A stretch of 64,000 bases of DNA from M3007 sp032115775. GTDB lineage: Bacteria; Bacteroidota; Bacteroidia; Chitinophagales; Saprospiraceae. The notes under the pieces are model-generated. The model was given only the letters and a program-made list of their open reading frames with translations, had not been told where the DNA came from and did not search any database. The translations under genes were made by a program, and so were the position numbers. This document shows, piece after piece, positions 1-8,332 of the stretch (the first letter of the stretch is position 1; every line of letters begins with the position of its first letter). The DNA lies in assembly GCA_032115775.1 (NCBI GenBank), contig JAUMBL010000118.1, positions 1-64,000 on the forward strand, given 5' to 3'.

Positions 1-45
1 GCGGGGATGGATGGCGGGATGGTAGGAGGGGATAAGAATGAGCAT
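1..45 (-). CDS. Glycosyltransferase-like protein, N-terminus only (cut by window edge)
   Basis: An ATG on the minus strand at 45-43 opens a frame that runs off the left edge and encodes MLILIPSYHPAIHPR. This hydrophobic strand followed by a Pro/Ser/His turn is the usual start of GT-B fold glycosyltransferases. The preceding gene on the same strand, a GT4 glycosyltransferase, ends at 103, so the spacing and strand fit continuation of the polysaccharide cluster. Only 15 residues are visible, so the family cannot be fixed and chance is possible. Confidence 0.4.
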   Translation of the reverse strand, partial: MLILIPSYHPAIHPR

Positions 46-102
46 GGAAATTGTAATTGGCTTGATCGTTAGCGCATGCGCGCAGGGCAGATATCTAACA
101 TC

Positions 103-1233
103 CTATATTATATTAGAATAATTAAAAGCATTAAAACAATAATTTTCAGTCACTTGCGCGCGCGCCGCTTTTCGCAAAACCAGCCGTTCGGAATCGGTCA
201 TTTGATGGAACTGTCGGATCGCCGCGCTGAGCGCTGCCGGGTCGCGTTCGGGCGCCAGGAAACCGTGCCGTCCGTGCTCTATGAGCGCGGGAATATCGCA
301 ATGCCGGGTACTGATAACCGGCAAGCCTGCCGCCATGGCTTCAAACAGGATCGTCGGGATACCGCCCTCGCTGTCCAAATCACGCGCGGTTCGGGAGGGA
401 TGTATGAACACATCGAATCTGGTCAAGTATCGGCGTAATTGAGAATGCGGAATAAAATCCTGTATAAAAACCTGATCCTGAACGCCCAGCCCGCGCGCCA
501 GATCGGCCATGCCGCGCCGCCGCGCGCCGCCGTCGCCGGCCAGGGTAAGCGTTGCGCCGGGGCAATCGGGAAGTGCCAGCGCAAAAGCGCGCAGCGCGTC
601 TTCCTGACCCTTTTTTTCGACAAAAGATGCGACTTGTACCAAGCGCAAACCGCCGGGCGGGCGCGGCGCGTCCCAGTCGGGCGCTTCGCCGGGCTGTACC
701 CCGAGTCGCTGGATATGGATTTTTTCGGACGGACAGCCCATGTCCTGCAATAATCCGACACCATGAGGTCCTTCTGCGAGTAAACAGGCCGCCCGACGAA
801 ACAAATCGGCATAGCGCCGCCGCCAAATCGGTCGGCGGAAAGGCAATGCCTGGTAATCCGTGCCGTAAAATGAAACGACCAGCGGAATGCCGAGGCGCTC
901 GGCCAAAGGGGCAAAACGCCAACCGGCAGGGCCAAAATGCGCATGCAGCAAATGCCAGTCGCCGGCTCGGAGGGGCGCCACAAGGAGTCGCGGCGTAAGC
1001 AGATAGGATAACTGCCGGCGTAGGCGAGCCTGCGGATGATAGTCCGACAACAGGGGTAAATGATAAATCGGCCAGGACTTGTCCGGGAAATTCCCCGGCC
1101 AATACTGGGTCGTCACAACGCCCGGCGCCACGCCGACCGATTCAAAGGCCTCCAGGAGCCGAAACCCCCAAATTTCAGACGGGTTGCCGTACAAATTGAA
1201 GGCGTGCAGTACGCGTACCTGGGATTTCGTCAT
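103..1233 (-). CDS. Glycosyltransferase family 4 (GT-B fold), 376 aa
   Basis: Probable retaining glycosyltransferase that adds a sugar from a nucleotide donor to a growing surface glycan at the cytoplasmic face. The N-terminal acceptor domain includes HAHFGPAGWRFA (about 98-109) and SFYGTD (121-126). The donor domain begins with LVQVASFVEKKGQEDAL (198-214) and carries the EGGIPTILFEAMAAGLPVIS block (289-308), the GT4 nucleotide-sugar signature. The ATG at 1233 overlaps the TGA of the upstream acyltransferase by 4 bases, so the two are translationally coupled. The sugar and acceptor cannot be told from sequence. Confidence 0.9.
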   Translation of the reverse strand: MTKSQVRVLHAFNLYGNPSEIWGFRLLEAFESVGVAPGVVTTQYWPGNFPDKSWPIYHLPLLSDYHPQARLRRQLSYLLTPRLLVAPLRAGDWHLLHAHFGPAGWRFAPLAERLGIPLVVSFYGTDYQALPFRRPIWRRRYADLFRRAACLLAEGPHGVGLLQDMGCPSEKIHIQRLGVQPGEAPDWDAPRPPGGLRLVQVASFVEKKGQEDALRAFALALPDCPGATLTLAGDGGARRRGMADLARGLGVQDQVFIQDFIPHSQLRRYLTRFDVFIHPSRTARDLDSEGGIPTILFEAMAAGLPVISTRHCDIPALIEHGRHGFLAPERDPAALSAAIRQFHQMTDSERLVLRKAARAQVTENYCFNAFNYSNII

Positions 1234-2066
1234 GCGGGGAGCAATTTGACATCGGGCAGTAAAAAGCGGATCAGGCGGCGTTCCAGGCGCGTGCCGCGTT
1301 TTCGGTAGGAGCGGGTTCGGACGTTAATGACGAGGCCGTACGGCGCCGAGTCCCGGGATATTTCGGTGCAAATTTGGATGCGATTGGCCGGCGTCCCAGA
1401 GGATTGGCAAAAATCGGCGATCCGGGCGCGCAGTATGTATTCCGTTTCCGGCGGTTCGATTTCCCGGAAAGGCGGCGGCATTTTATCGGCAAGCGAACGG
1501 GCCGGCACACCGCCATACACGGTATTTTCCAAGGTATCTGCAGCGAGCGCCGCACCGGCCAGCAGCAGGCTGCGGCGGCGCATGCGCACGGGCGCAACCA
1601 CACAGCCGGGCATAACCACCACATCGTCTTCCAGATACAGCGGACGGGCATAGTGGTATAGGGCGCCGTAGGCGATATCACCAAATTTATGGTGGCTCCA
1701 AAGCTGACTGTAGGCGCCAATCCCAATATTATTTGCCAAAAAAGCGCCGCCCTGCGCATCCAAAATCACCCCTTTGCCGATCCAGCAATTGTGCCCAATC
1801 TCCAACCGACCCGGTCCGGGAAAAAAGCAGTCCGGGTAAATCGTCCCAAAATCGCCGATACAAAACTCCTCCGCGTCCACCGTCAGGTTATCCATGAAAA
1901 TACAGCCGTCGCCGATACGGACTTTCCGCGCGTTAAACCGGACATTGCGACCGAAGCGAACCCCGCGCCCAATTTGAACGTCGCCGCTGCGAAAATAAGG
2001 CGTATGGAATCGGTTCGCGACGCTTCGAAGGTATCCAGGAATTCGGTAGAAAATATTGAAGAACAA
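1230..2066 (-). CDS. Hexapeptide-repeat (left-handed beta-helix) acyltransferase, 278 aa
   Basis: Residues about 28-190 form hexapeptide repeats (IGRGVRFGRNVRF, IGHNCWIGKGVIL, IGAYSQLWSHHKFGD) of the left-handed parallel beta-helix, the fold of sugar O-/N-acetyltransferases such as WcaF and NodL. A His-rich turn (SHHKFGD) sits where the catalytic His is usually found. It lies between two GT4 genes, so decorating a surface polysaccharide is the natural inference. No ATG exists near the start. The frame opens at TTG 2066 and could extend upstream into the end of the preceding gene, so the N-terminus is uncertain. The C-terminal ~80 residues are basic and unrecognised. Confidence 0.8.
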   Translation of the reverse strand: MFFNIFYRIPGYLRSVANRFHTPYFRSGDVQIGRGVRFGRNVRFNARKVRIGDGCIFMDNLTVDAEEFCIGDFGTIYPDCFFPGPGRLEIGHNCWIGKGVILDAQGGAFLANNIGIGAYSQLWSHHKFGDIAYGALYHYARPLYLEDDVVVMPGCVVAPVRMRRRSLLLAGAALAADTLENTVYGGVPARSLADKMPPPFREIEPPETEYILRARIADFCQSSGTPANRIQICTEISRDSAPYGLVINVRTRSYRKRGTRLERRLIRFLLPDVKLLPA

Positions 2067-2106
2067 GCGTTTGATTTTGAGGTGTGTAGAACTTGTAGCC
2101 GTGTAC

Positions 2107-3237
2107 TCAGGTTTGTCCGGCGTGCATTTGCAATAAATGATAGACTTGCGCCGCCGCGCCGTCCCAAGTGAATTGTGTGCGCTGGATTCGGCCCTTGGCG
2201 ATTAAAGTAGCGCGACAATCCGCATCTGCAACTATTTTTTTCATCGCCTCGGTGATGGCCTGCTCGGACAGGGGATCCACCAGCAGGGCAGCTGATCCGG
2301 CCACCTCGGGCAGGGCGGTTGTGTTCGAGCAAATCACCGGCGTGTCACAGGCCATCGCCTCGAGCAGGGGCAAGCCGAAACCCTCTCCCAGGGAAAGATA
2401 GGTAAAAGCAAATGCCGACGCCATTAGGGCGGCAAGTTCCGACTCTGGAAGGTAACCAGTCGGCAAAATATGCGCACGATTTGGCGACTGGCGGAGGGCG
2501 TCCTCTACCAGACCGGTCTGCCAAGCCTGCCTACCGCCCAACACGAGCCGCATATCGGAACCGGTTTCGGATTTGAACCGATCAAACGCCCGAATCAGGC
2601 GATCTACGTTTTTCCGCGGGTGGATGGCGCCGGCGTAAAAGAAATACGGCGCGCCCCCGGTATATCGTTGGCGTACCGCCGCCTGATCGGATTCCTGCAT
2701 CGGCCGGAAGACTTCGCGGCAGCCGTTGTACGCCACGGACACCTTGTCGGGCGGAACCGGCACGGCGGCGAGGATCGCCTGGCGCGTGTATTCGGAGACG
2801 GTGACTACTGCAGCAGCCCTTTGGATGTACCTGGGTAAAAAGTGTCGGTAATACAGACGCGGCCCCCAAGGCACCTGCTCAGGATGTTGAAGCGGCAATA
2901 TATCGTGCACCGTGAGTACGGTCGGTATTTCGCTGCGCAAGCTGAGATAGGCATCCGGCGAGAAAAAAACATCCGGTTGAAAACGCCGCAGAAAAAGCGG
3001 CAGCGCCCACTCAAACCAACAATACCACAGCAACGGATGCCGAGCAGGCGGAAAAACCACGACCGGCCGAACGTTCTCTGCATAAACGAAAGCCGGATCG
3101 TACGGACGGTCAAAAAAGAAAATAAATTCATCCTCCGGGTGCGCCAGCGCCATCCGGCGCGCTAGTTCATGGGTGTACCACCCGAGACCCTCCAACTTAC
3201 CGGGCAATAAAAAACGGGCATTTACGGCTATTCGCAT
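2107..3237 (-). CDS. Glycosyltransferase family 4, 376 aa
   Basis: GT-B glycosyltransferase of the mannosyltransferase-like GT4 group. The start is typical (MRIAVNARFLLPGKLEGLGW). The linker motifs LTVHDILPL (108-116) and VTVSEYTRQAI (145-155) are followed by the donor domain YAGAIHPRKNVDRLI (201-215) and the E-x7-E block EGFGLPLLE (285-293). It is the first gene of the visible cluster on the minus strand and is followed 40 bases later by the acyltransferase. It probably acts on lipid-linked oligosaccharide in the cytoplasm. Sugar specificity is unknown. Confidence 0.92.
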   Translation of the reverse strand: MRIAVNARFLLPGKLEGLGWYTHELARRMALAHPEDEFIFFFDRPYDPAFVYAENVRPVVVFPPARHPLLWYCWFEWALPLFLRRFQPDVFFSPDAYLSLRSEIPTVLTVHDILPLQHPEQVPWGPRLYYRHFLPRYIQRAAAVVTVSEYTRQAILAAVPVPPDKVSVAYNGCREVFRPMQESDQAAVRQRYTGGAPYFFYAGAIHPRKNVDRLIRAFDRFKSETGSDMRLVLGGRQAWQTGLVEDALRQSPNRAHILPTGYLPESELAALMASAFAFTYLSLGEGFGLPLLEAMACDTPVICSNTTALPEVAGSAALLVDPLSEQAITEAMKKIVADADCRATLIAKGRIQRTQFTWDGAAAQVYHLLQMHAGQT

Positions 3238-3258
3238 GCGCAGTCCTGTTTGTCTTTG

Positions 3259-3266
3259 TACCTTTG
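3259..3266 (+). promoter_or_regulatory. Bacteroidota -7 element TACCTTTG
   Basis: Exact match to TAnnTTTG, 27 bases before the ATG at 3294. No convincing -33 TTTG is seen at 19-21 bases upstream. The element's own TTG (3264) is in frame with the downstream gene, and a start there would put coding sequence inside the promoter, which argues for the ATG at 3294. Confidence 0.6.
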
Positions 3267-3293
3267 AGGGGCAAAATAGAGCTTTTATATTTT

Positions 3294-4343
3294 ATGCTGG
3301 AATTCGCTGCCGCACAACTAGATCGCCTGGGCGCCGCCTGGGTCGGAAACCAAGGCCGTTCCGAGGGCCTGAATATCCCCAAACAAACACTCACACCGCT
3401 CCACGACGTCGCCCACGACCTGCTGACGGCGACTTTTCTGCGGCCTTTCGAAAAAACAGAGGAGTTTTTTTATTTTTTCCACGAGGAAGACGTGAGCAAC
3501 CACCCCGTCTTTCAAAGTTGTATGAATATTTTTAAAACGCCGGATAACTTTCATGAAGAAGTAGTGAAGCTGGCAAAGCGGCTTTACGAACATTCGGACA
3601 ATCCTAAAATGCTCGGCGGCGAATTTTTTGTCGCCCTGTTCGATCAGGTCGTGCTGCAGGGAGAACTCACCCGCGCCATCGCGATTGTGAAAATTCAAAC
3701 CAAAGACGCGTATCTGAAAGTAGAGCGCACCACGGAAACGTACGCCATCAATATCCTGGAGGGCATTCCGCTGGACAAACTGGAGACGGCTGCGCTGGTT
3801 TTCGAAATGGATGAAAACGAGGGTTATCGGGTTTGCGCGCTCGATTCGGTCAGTAAGAAAAATGATCGCTCTTTCTGGAAAGACGATTTCCTGCGGCTCC
3901 AGCCGATTGAAGACAACTATTTCAATACCCGGCATCACATCCAGCTCTCCAGCGAGTTTATCACGCAGAAGTTACCCCAGGAATTTGAAACGGAACGGAC
4001 GGATCAATTGGATTTGCTCTACCGCTCCGGTTTATATTTCAAAGAAAATGAGTCGTTTGAAATTGACGACTACGCCGCCGCTTTATTCCCGGAGGAAGAA
4101 AAACAGGAAGCTTTCAAATTATTTCGAGACAAGTATGCCGGCGCGTACGCCGTCCCGCTAGAGGACCGATTCGACATCAGCGGACAGGCGGTAAAAAAAG
4201 AATTTAAAGCCCTGAAAAGCGTGATTAAACTCGATAAAAACTTCCATATTTATGTGCACGGCCGACGCGACCTGATTGAGCGCGGATATGATGAGGACAA
4301 AGGGAAGAAATATTATAAGGTGTATTTTGAGGAAGAGGAGTAG
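3294..4343 (+). CDS. Nucleoid-associated protein, YejK/NdpA family, 349 aa
   Basis: Resembles the 37-kDa nucleoid-associated protein family (PF04245, E. coli YejK/NdpA), a cytoplasmic DNA-associated protein of unclear role. Visible family traits are the N-terminal helix with PLHDVAHDLLTATFLRPF (about 38-55), the GGEFFVALFDQV block in the middle and a soluble, acidic, helix-rich build without signal peptide or membrane segments. The length is close to the family's ~335 aa. The C-terminus FHIYVHGRRDLIERG is also typical. It stands alone as the only plus-strand gene in its region, with its own -7 element. ATG 3294 is preferred over an upstream TTG. Confidence 0.75.
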   Translation: MLEFAAAQLDRLGAAWVGNQGRSEGLNIPKQTLTPLHDVAHDLLTATFLRPFEKTEEFFYFFHEEDVSNHPVFQSCMNIFKTPDNFHEEVVKLAKRLYEHSDNPKMLGGEFFVALFDQVVLQGELTRAIAIVKIQTKDAYLKVERTTETYAINILEGIPLDKLETAALVFEMDENEGYRVCALDSVSKKNDRSFWKDDFLRLQPIEDNYFNTRHHIQLSSEFITQKLPQEFETERTDQLDLLYRSGLYFKENESFEIDDYAAALFPEEEKQEAFKLFRDKYAGAYAVPLEDRFDISGQAVKKEFKALKSVIKLDKNFHIYVHGRRDLIERGYDEDKGKKYYKVYFEEEE

Positions 4344-4350
4344 ATTTATT

Positions 4351-4390
4351 TCGCCGCCCCCGGCGACTAAACAAAATATTTTTTTGTTTA
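4351..4390. terminator. Double hairpin between convergent genes
   Basis: Two hairpins follow the stop codon at 4343: TCGCCG/CGGCGA (4351-4356 and 4361-4366, 4-base loop) and an AT-rich 9-bp stem TAAACAAAA/TTTTGTTTA (4368-4376 and 4382-4390). The second ends the transcript with a T-run in either direction. It serves the convergent pair ending at 4343 (+) and 4497 (-). Confidence 0.55.
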
Positions 4391-4411
4391 ACAGATTGTT
4401 CACGGACTTAT
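4369..4411 (+). repeat. 43-bp dispersed repeat, copy 1
   Basis: Matches 40672-40714 at 38 of 43 positions by eye, in the same orientation. Both copies begin AAACAAAATATTTTTTTG, contain TTAACAG and end TTCACGGACTTAT. Both lie just after a hairpin at a convergent gene junction. Confidence 0.7.
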
Positions 4412-4496
4412 GAGCTCCCCTTTCAAAAAATATTTTTTGTTTCGTAACCCGTTAATGACTGGATATTGCAGTCCCGCGAAAACCCCGGATTCGCGT

Positions 4497-5165
4497 TTAC
4501 GCTTCCGCGATGATCACCCAATTCCCATCCGTATCCACATACCGGCTATGCGGGAAAACTTTTTTGACCACCTGATTGTAAAAGTGTTCCGTGCGTTCCC
4601 GATCACCGGGCCTGTCGTAGAGCCGATTGTACAGCAACAGGGCGCCCGGCCGCATGCGCGCGGCGCATCGCTGCAAAAAATCTTCGGTTTCGAAATGCGG
4701 CGGGGTATTTTGATCCTCAAAAATATCCACGATGAGCAGATCAAACTGCTCCTCGCAAATATCCACGTACAAATCCGCATCGGCAATCACCACCTCGACG
4801 GAACTTTCGAGGCGGGAAAGCGTGTAACGCTGGGCCAGCTCGGCAATGCCCTCATCCCATTCGACCGCCAGGTAGTGAAAATCGCAGGAATACACCTTTT
4901 CGAGAATGTACGGCACGCTGCCCAATCCGAGGCCGAGCAGAAGTACGTCCTGCTCGGCTGGTCGTCGATGAAGGGCTATTTCGCCCAGCGCGATGGTAAA
5001 ATTGCGGTATAGATCGTCCCAGGAATAAATGGCATTCCCGCTGAGCAGTTGCAGGCGTCCGCGATCCATCCGCACGCACAATTCCGGATTGAGCTCGGTG
5101 CCGGTTTCCTCCAGGGTGACCGGAGAAAAGTAGGACATCCATTTTTTCCAAATAGGTATCTGCAT
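4497..5165 (-). CDS. Spermidine synthase-like SAM-dependent methyltransferase fold, 222 aa
   Basis: Rossmann-fold protein of the spermidine synthase/SAM methyltransferase superfamily. It has the SAM-binding strand-loop VLLLGLGLGSVPYILE (about 74-89), the acidic end of strand 2 (YLAVEWDEGIAELA) and the motif DLLIVDIFEDQNTPPHF (139-155), which in spermidine synthases follows the catalytic Asp. At 222 aa it lacks the usual N-terminal beta-barrel domain, so it may not be a polyamine synthase; many bacteria carry such short fused or orphan homologues of unknown substrate. It starts 21 bases after the AsmA-like gene on the same strand, suggesting co-transcription. Confidence 0.75.
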   Translation of the reverse strand: MQIPIWKKWMSYFSPVTLEETGTELNPELCVRMDRGRLQLLSGNAIYSWDDLYRNFTIALGEIALHRRPAEQDVLLLGLGLGSVPYILEKVYSCDFHYLAVEWDEGIAELAQRYTLSRLESSVEVVIADADLYVDICEEQFDLLIVDIFEDQNTPPHFETEDFLQRCAARMRPGALLLYNRLYDRPGDRERTEHFYNQVVKKVFPHSRYVDTDGNWVIIAEA

Positions 5166-5186
5166 ATGCTCGAAGCCTTGGATGCG

Positions 5187-8100
5187 CTAATCTTTCTTTT
5201 TCTTGAACGGATCCCACTTATCCAGTTTCTGCTTCACTTCATCCACTTTTTGGCCTGCTTTATCAGCAGCTTCTTTGGGCAGCACCTTTCCGGCTTCTTT
5301 TTTGAGTTCCTCGGTCGCTTTTTCCTTTACTTCCTCAACTTTCTGGTTCGCCACTTTCGAGAGCGTGTCTTTTGCCTGTTGTACCGTTTCCTCCGCCTTT
5401 GCTTTTATTTTTTCCGTCTCTTTTTCTGCCACGCGCAGCAGGGAGTCTTTGGCCTGGGCTGCAAGCGCTTGTCCGGTGGCCGCCGCTTCGGCTTTCAGGC
5501 TGCTTTCGCCGTCGCTTCCGAGTACCTTCATGGCGACTTTGGGATTAGCCAGGCTGCCCGTGAGATTAAATTGCACGTTGATAAACTCGCCTTGGGCGAT
5601 ATTCACGCCGTATTTAGAGGCCTCTTTTGAAAGCAGGCTCAGGCCGGCGTTGGCTGCTGCCCCCATCACCTTGCGGGGGACTTTGGACAGGATTTGGTAG
5701 TCCATATCTGCGTTGATGCCATGCGATCCGCTGATGCGCATCGCCACATCGCGGGACTTCACGTCGAACGGCTTCACCGTTACCCGGCCGTCTTTGACTT
5801 CAAACCAGTTGCGGGTATTGCCCAATTCGAGGTTGTTTTTCAAATACTCGACATTGAGTTTATTGCCGATTTCCGCGACCGGTTTAAAATTTTTGACCAC
5901 GGCGTTGAGGGTCTCCAGGAACCCTGCGGCGCTGAGGGTTTTAAAATCCGGCATCATATCCTGACCCAGGATCCCGCTCATCGAGAGGCTCGTATTAAAC
6001 TTGCCGTCAATGAAGCGGGCAATAGGCGCCAGGGATTGAACGGTCACAAAATTTTCATACGCTGTTTTAAATCCCATATCCTGGAGGGCGAAGTCCACAT
6101 TGAACGTGGGTTTTGTCAAGTCCCGGGTATCGTATTCGCCATCTACCGCCACCCGGCCGCCGAGCACCCCGGCGGTGCAGTCTTTTAGTCGGGCGACTCC
6201 GTCCCGCACGGCCACCTGTCCGTCGAGGTTTTCGAGGGCAAGGTTGGTGTACAAAATTTTTGCAAATTGGGCGTTCAGCGTCATATCCACATTTTCCGGC
6301 ACCGGAATCACACCGGTTGCAGCCGGCGTTTCTGCGGCAGCGGATTCCTCGGTCATGAACTGGTTTAGGTCGAAGTACTTGGAATTCAAGTTAAGCGTAC
6401 CTTGGACAGTCTGGTTGTCGTACAGATAATTCCAGGCATTGAGCACTTGTCCGGCGCCGCTCAGGTCGCTTTCGCCGATTTTCATGGCGAAATTGGAAAT
6501 ATCCATTTTATTCGGAGTAAAATGACCTTCTAAGGCCATAGATGTGATGGTATAGACATCGTATTTGAGCATGCTGATCCGGCCGTCCACTGTAAAATCC
6601 CAACGATCGAACAGCGTTTCTTCGGTGGCGGGCACATCGGTTGGCGTTTTACCAGCGTCTGCGGCGGGTTCCTCCGTCAGCCATTCATTGGCATCGAACA
6701 GCGTGGAGGCGAACGTCATCTTACCTGTCATGGTTTTATTCGTCGAAAAATACGCCAGTAAATTGTCAATCGCGCCGGACGCGCGCAGGTCGCTTTTACC
6801 CAGTCGGGCGTCGAACGCGCGAAGATCCAGTTTTTGCGGACTCAGGCCGGCGGCGAGGTTGTTGATGCGCACAGCGGGCATACCAGCGGCGCGGTAGGTC
6901 ATATTTTGTATAGAAAAATCGCCTGCCATCTGCACCTGGTCGTAGGCTTGCTGCTCGATCCGGCTCATGGAAGCCTTCGCGAGCACGTCCGCGCGGATCA
7001 TTCCGCTGAGTTCCTGCACACCCTCCATCGGGAACGCTTTGGAGAGTTCGCCCAGATTCAACACGCCTTTTATTTCAGTGTCCACAGTGGGATCTGATTC
7101 CGGTTTGCTCAGGTTAAAGTAGCCTTCCACCGGATTTGAGCCGATGCGCAGGCTGAAAGCGGGGATGCGCACGGTAATATCGTCTATCTTGCTGGAAGGG
7201 CTATTGATTCGCGCGTCCACATTGATATTGGACACGCCGAGCGGCAGGCTGGGGTATTTAAAATCGGCTTTGGCGACTTTGAAATCGAGGCGGAAGGCGG
7301 GATAACTGGTTTCGTTGTACGTACCCTTGGCCATACCGGCAAATTGAATCGAGCCGTTGGCCTGCACCTGGTCAAAATCCTGCGTATAAGCGCCTGGGAC
7401 GAGTGAGAGCAGGCTCTTGAACGTATTTTGCGGGGTAGAAAAGCGCAAATCCATCGTGATGTCCTCCTCATTGGGGAGGGCGACCCAGCCGTCGGCGGAC
7501 AGGTTCATGTCATTCAGTCGGAGGGTATTATCTTTCATGGTGAACTTCATGGCCGGCATATCTGCCTGAATCGTGGCGTCCAGGGTGGCTTTCGCCTTGC
7601 GCAGGTATTGGATGCCGCCGTAGTCCACCGTCAGCGCCTCGATCGTCGTATTGGTCGCCAGGTCATAAATATCGGCGGTGAACTCCCCGCTGCCGGAATG
7701 TTCGATGCCGTTCAATTCGGCGCGCATATCCAGCGAGCGATCGTCATAAAGAATGCGGCCATTGCGGATGGCGTATTGTTCGAGTTGAATGACGCCGCCG
7801 GTTTCCGCGGGTGCAGCCGCCGGCGTCGGCTCGGGTTTTGTGATATCATAATTGGCGGCGCCATTGCTCAGAACGTACACCCGGATATCCGGTTCGTTGA
7901 GATACAAGCCTTTGATGGCGATCTTATCGCCGAACAGCACCGACCAGAGATCCACGGCGAGATCGAGGCGTTTGCAGTTCAGCAGTTGCACGCCGTCAAA
8001 CTGACCGGCGCCGGTGATGCGCAGATCGTTGAGGCCGACCGACAGTTTGGGGAAATTGCGAAAAACGGACAGATCCACATCCGAAAAATCCAGGGTAGCG

Positions 8101-8228
8101 GTCAGGTTTTCGTTCGCGACCTTTTTGACTTCTGCGACGATTTCGTCTTTAAAAAAATAAGGCAAAACAATCAATGAGCCGAGCATCAAAAGGATGAGGG
8201 CGCCGAGTACGAGCAGGATTTTTTTCAT
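5187..8228 (-). CDS. AsmA-like envelope protein, 1013 aa
   Basis: Large AsmA/TamB-superfamily protein of the kind now thought to bridge the periplasm and move lipids between membranes. An N-terminal signal anchor (residues 4-27, LVLGALILLMLGSLIVLPYF) precedes the AsmA start region, with DLSVFRNFPKLSVGL at about 52-66. Long stretches of alternating beta-strand sequence follow to about residue 900, with the AsmA C-terminal domain at about 730-900. The last ~95 residues switch to a Lys/Glu/Ala-rich amphipathic helix with 11-residue-like repeats (KAKAEETVQQAKD, EEVKEKATEELKKE). The length is typical of Bacteroidota AsmA proteins. It probably heads a two-gene unit with the methyltransferase-like gene. 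Confidence 0.88.
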   Translation of the reverse strand: MKKILLVLGALILLMLGSLIVLPYFFKDEIVAEVKKVANENLTATLDFSDVDLSVFRNFPKLSVGLNDLRITGAGQFDGVQLLNCKRLDLAVDLWSVLFGDKIAIKGLYLNEPDIRVYVLSNGAANYDITKPEPTPAAAPAETGGVIQLEQYAIRNGRILYDDRSLDMRAELNGIEHSGSGEFTADIYDLATNTTIEALTVDYGGIQYLRKAKATLDATIQADMPAMKFTMKDNTLRLNDMNLSADGWVALPNEEDITMDLRFSTPQNTFKSLLSLVPGAYTQDFDQVQANGSIQFAGMAKGTYNETSYPAFRLDFKVAKADFKYPSLPLGVSNINVDARINSPSSKIDDITVRIPAFSLRIGSNPVEGYFNLSKPESDPTVDTEIKGVLNLGELSKAFPMEGVQELSGMIRADVLAKASMSRIEQQAYDQVQMAGDFSIQNMTYRAAGMPAVRINNLAAGLSPQKLDLRAFDARLGKSDLRASGAIDNLLAYFSTNKTMTGKMTFASTLFDANEWLTEEPAADAGKTPTDVPATEETLFDRWDFTVDGRISMLKYDVYTITSMALEGHFTPNKMDISNFAMKIGESDLSGAGQVLNAWNYLYDNQTVQGTLNLNSKYFDLNQFMTEESAAAETPAATGVIPVPENVDMTLNAQFAKILYTNLALENLDGQVAVRDGVARLKDCTAGVLGGRVAVDGEYDTRDLTKPTFNVDFALQDMGFKTAYENFVTVQSLAPIARFIDGKFNTSLSMSGILGQDMMPDFKTLSAAGFLETLNAVVKNFKPVAEIGNKLNVEYLKNNLELGNTRNWFEVKDGRVTVKPFDVKSRDVAMRISGSHGINADMDYQILSKVPRKVMGAAANAGLSLLSKEASKYGVNIAQGEFINVQFNLTGSLANPKVAMKVLGSDGESSLKAEAAATGQALAAQAKDSLLRVAEKETEKIKAKAEETVQQAKDTLSKVANQKVEEVKEKATEELKKEAGKVLPKEAADKAGQKVDEVKQKLDKWDPFKKKKD

Positions 8229-8332
8229 AGCGGGTGCGGCAAAAAATAATGGTTATGCGCCCTTTACGGGCATTTTCGGGATAACGAAAAAATCGGCGGT
8301 TTAGTGGATGGTGCGGGTGACAAATATTGGCA

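Noticed and set aside
4158..4403. Minus-strand frame starting MNNLLNKKIFCLVA, similar to one at 40284-40718
   Set aside because: The similarity comes from the 43-bp non-coding repeat and hairpin, not from a conserved protein; both frames run antisense into real genes.
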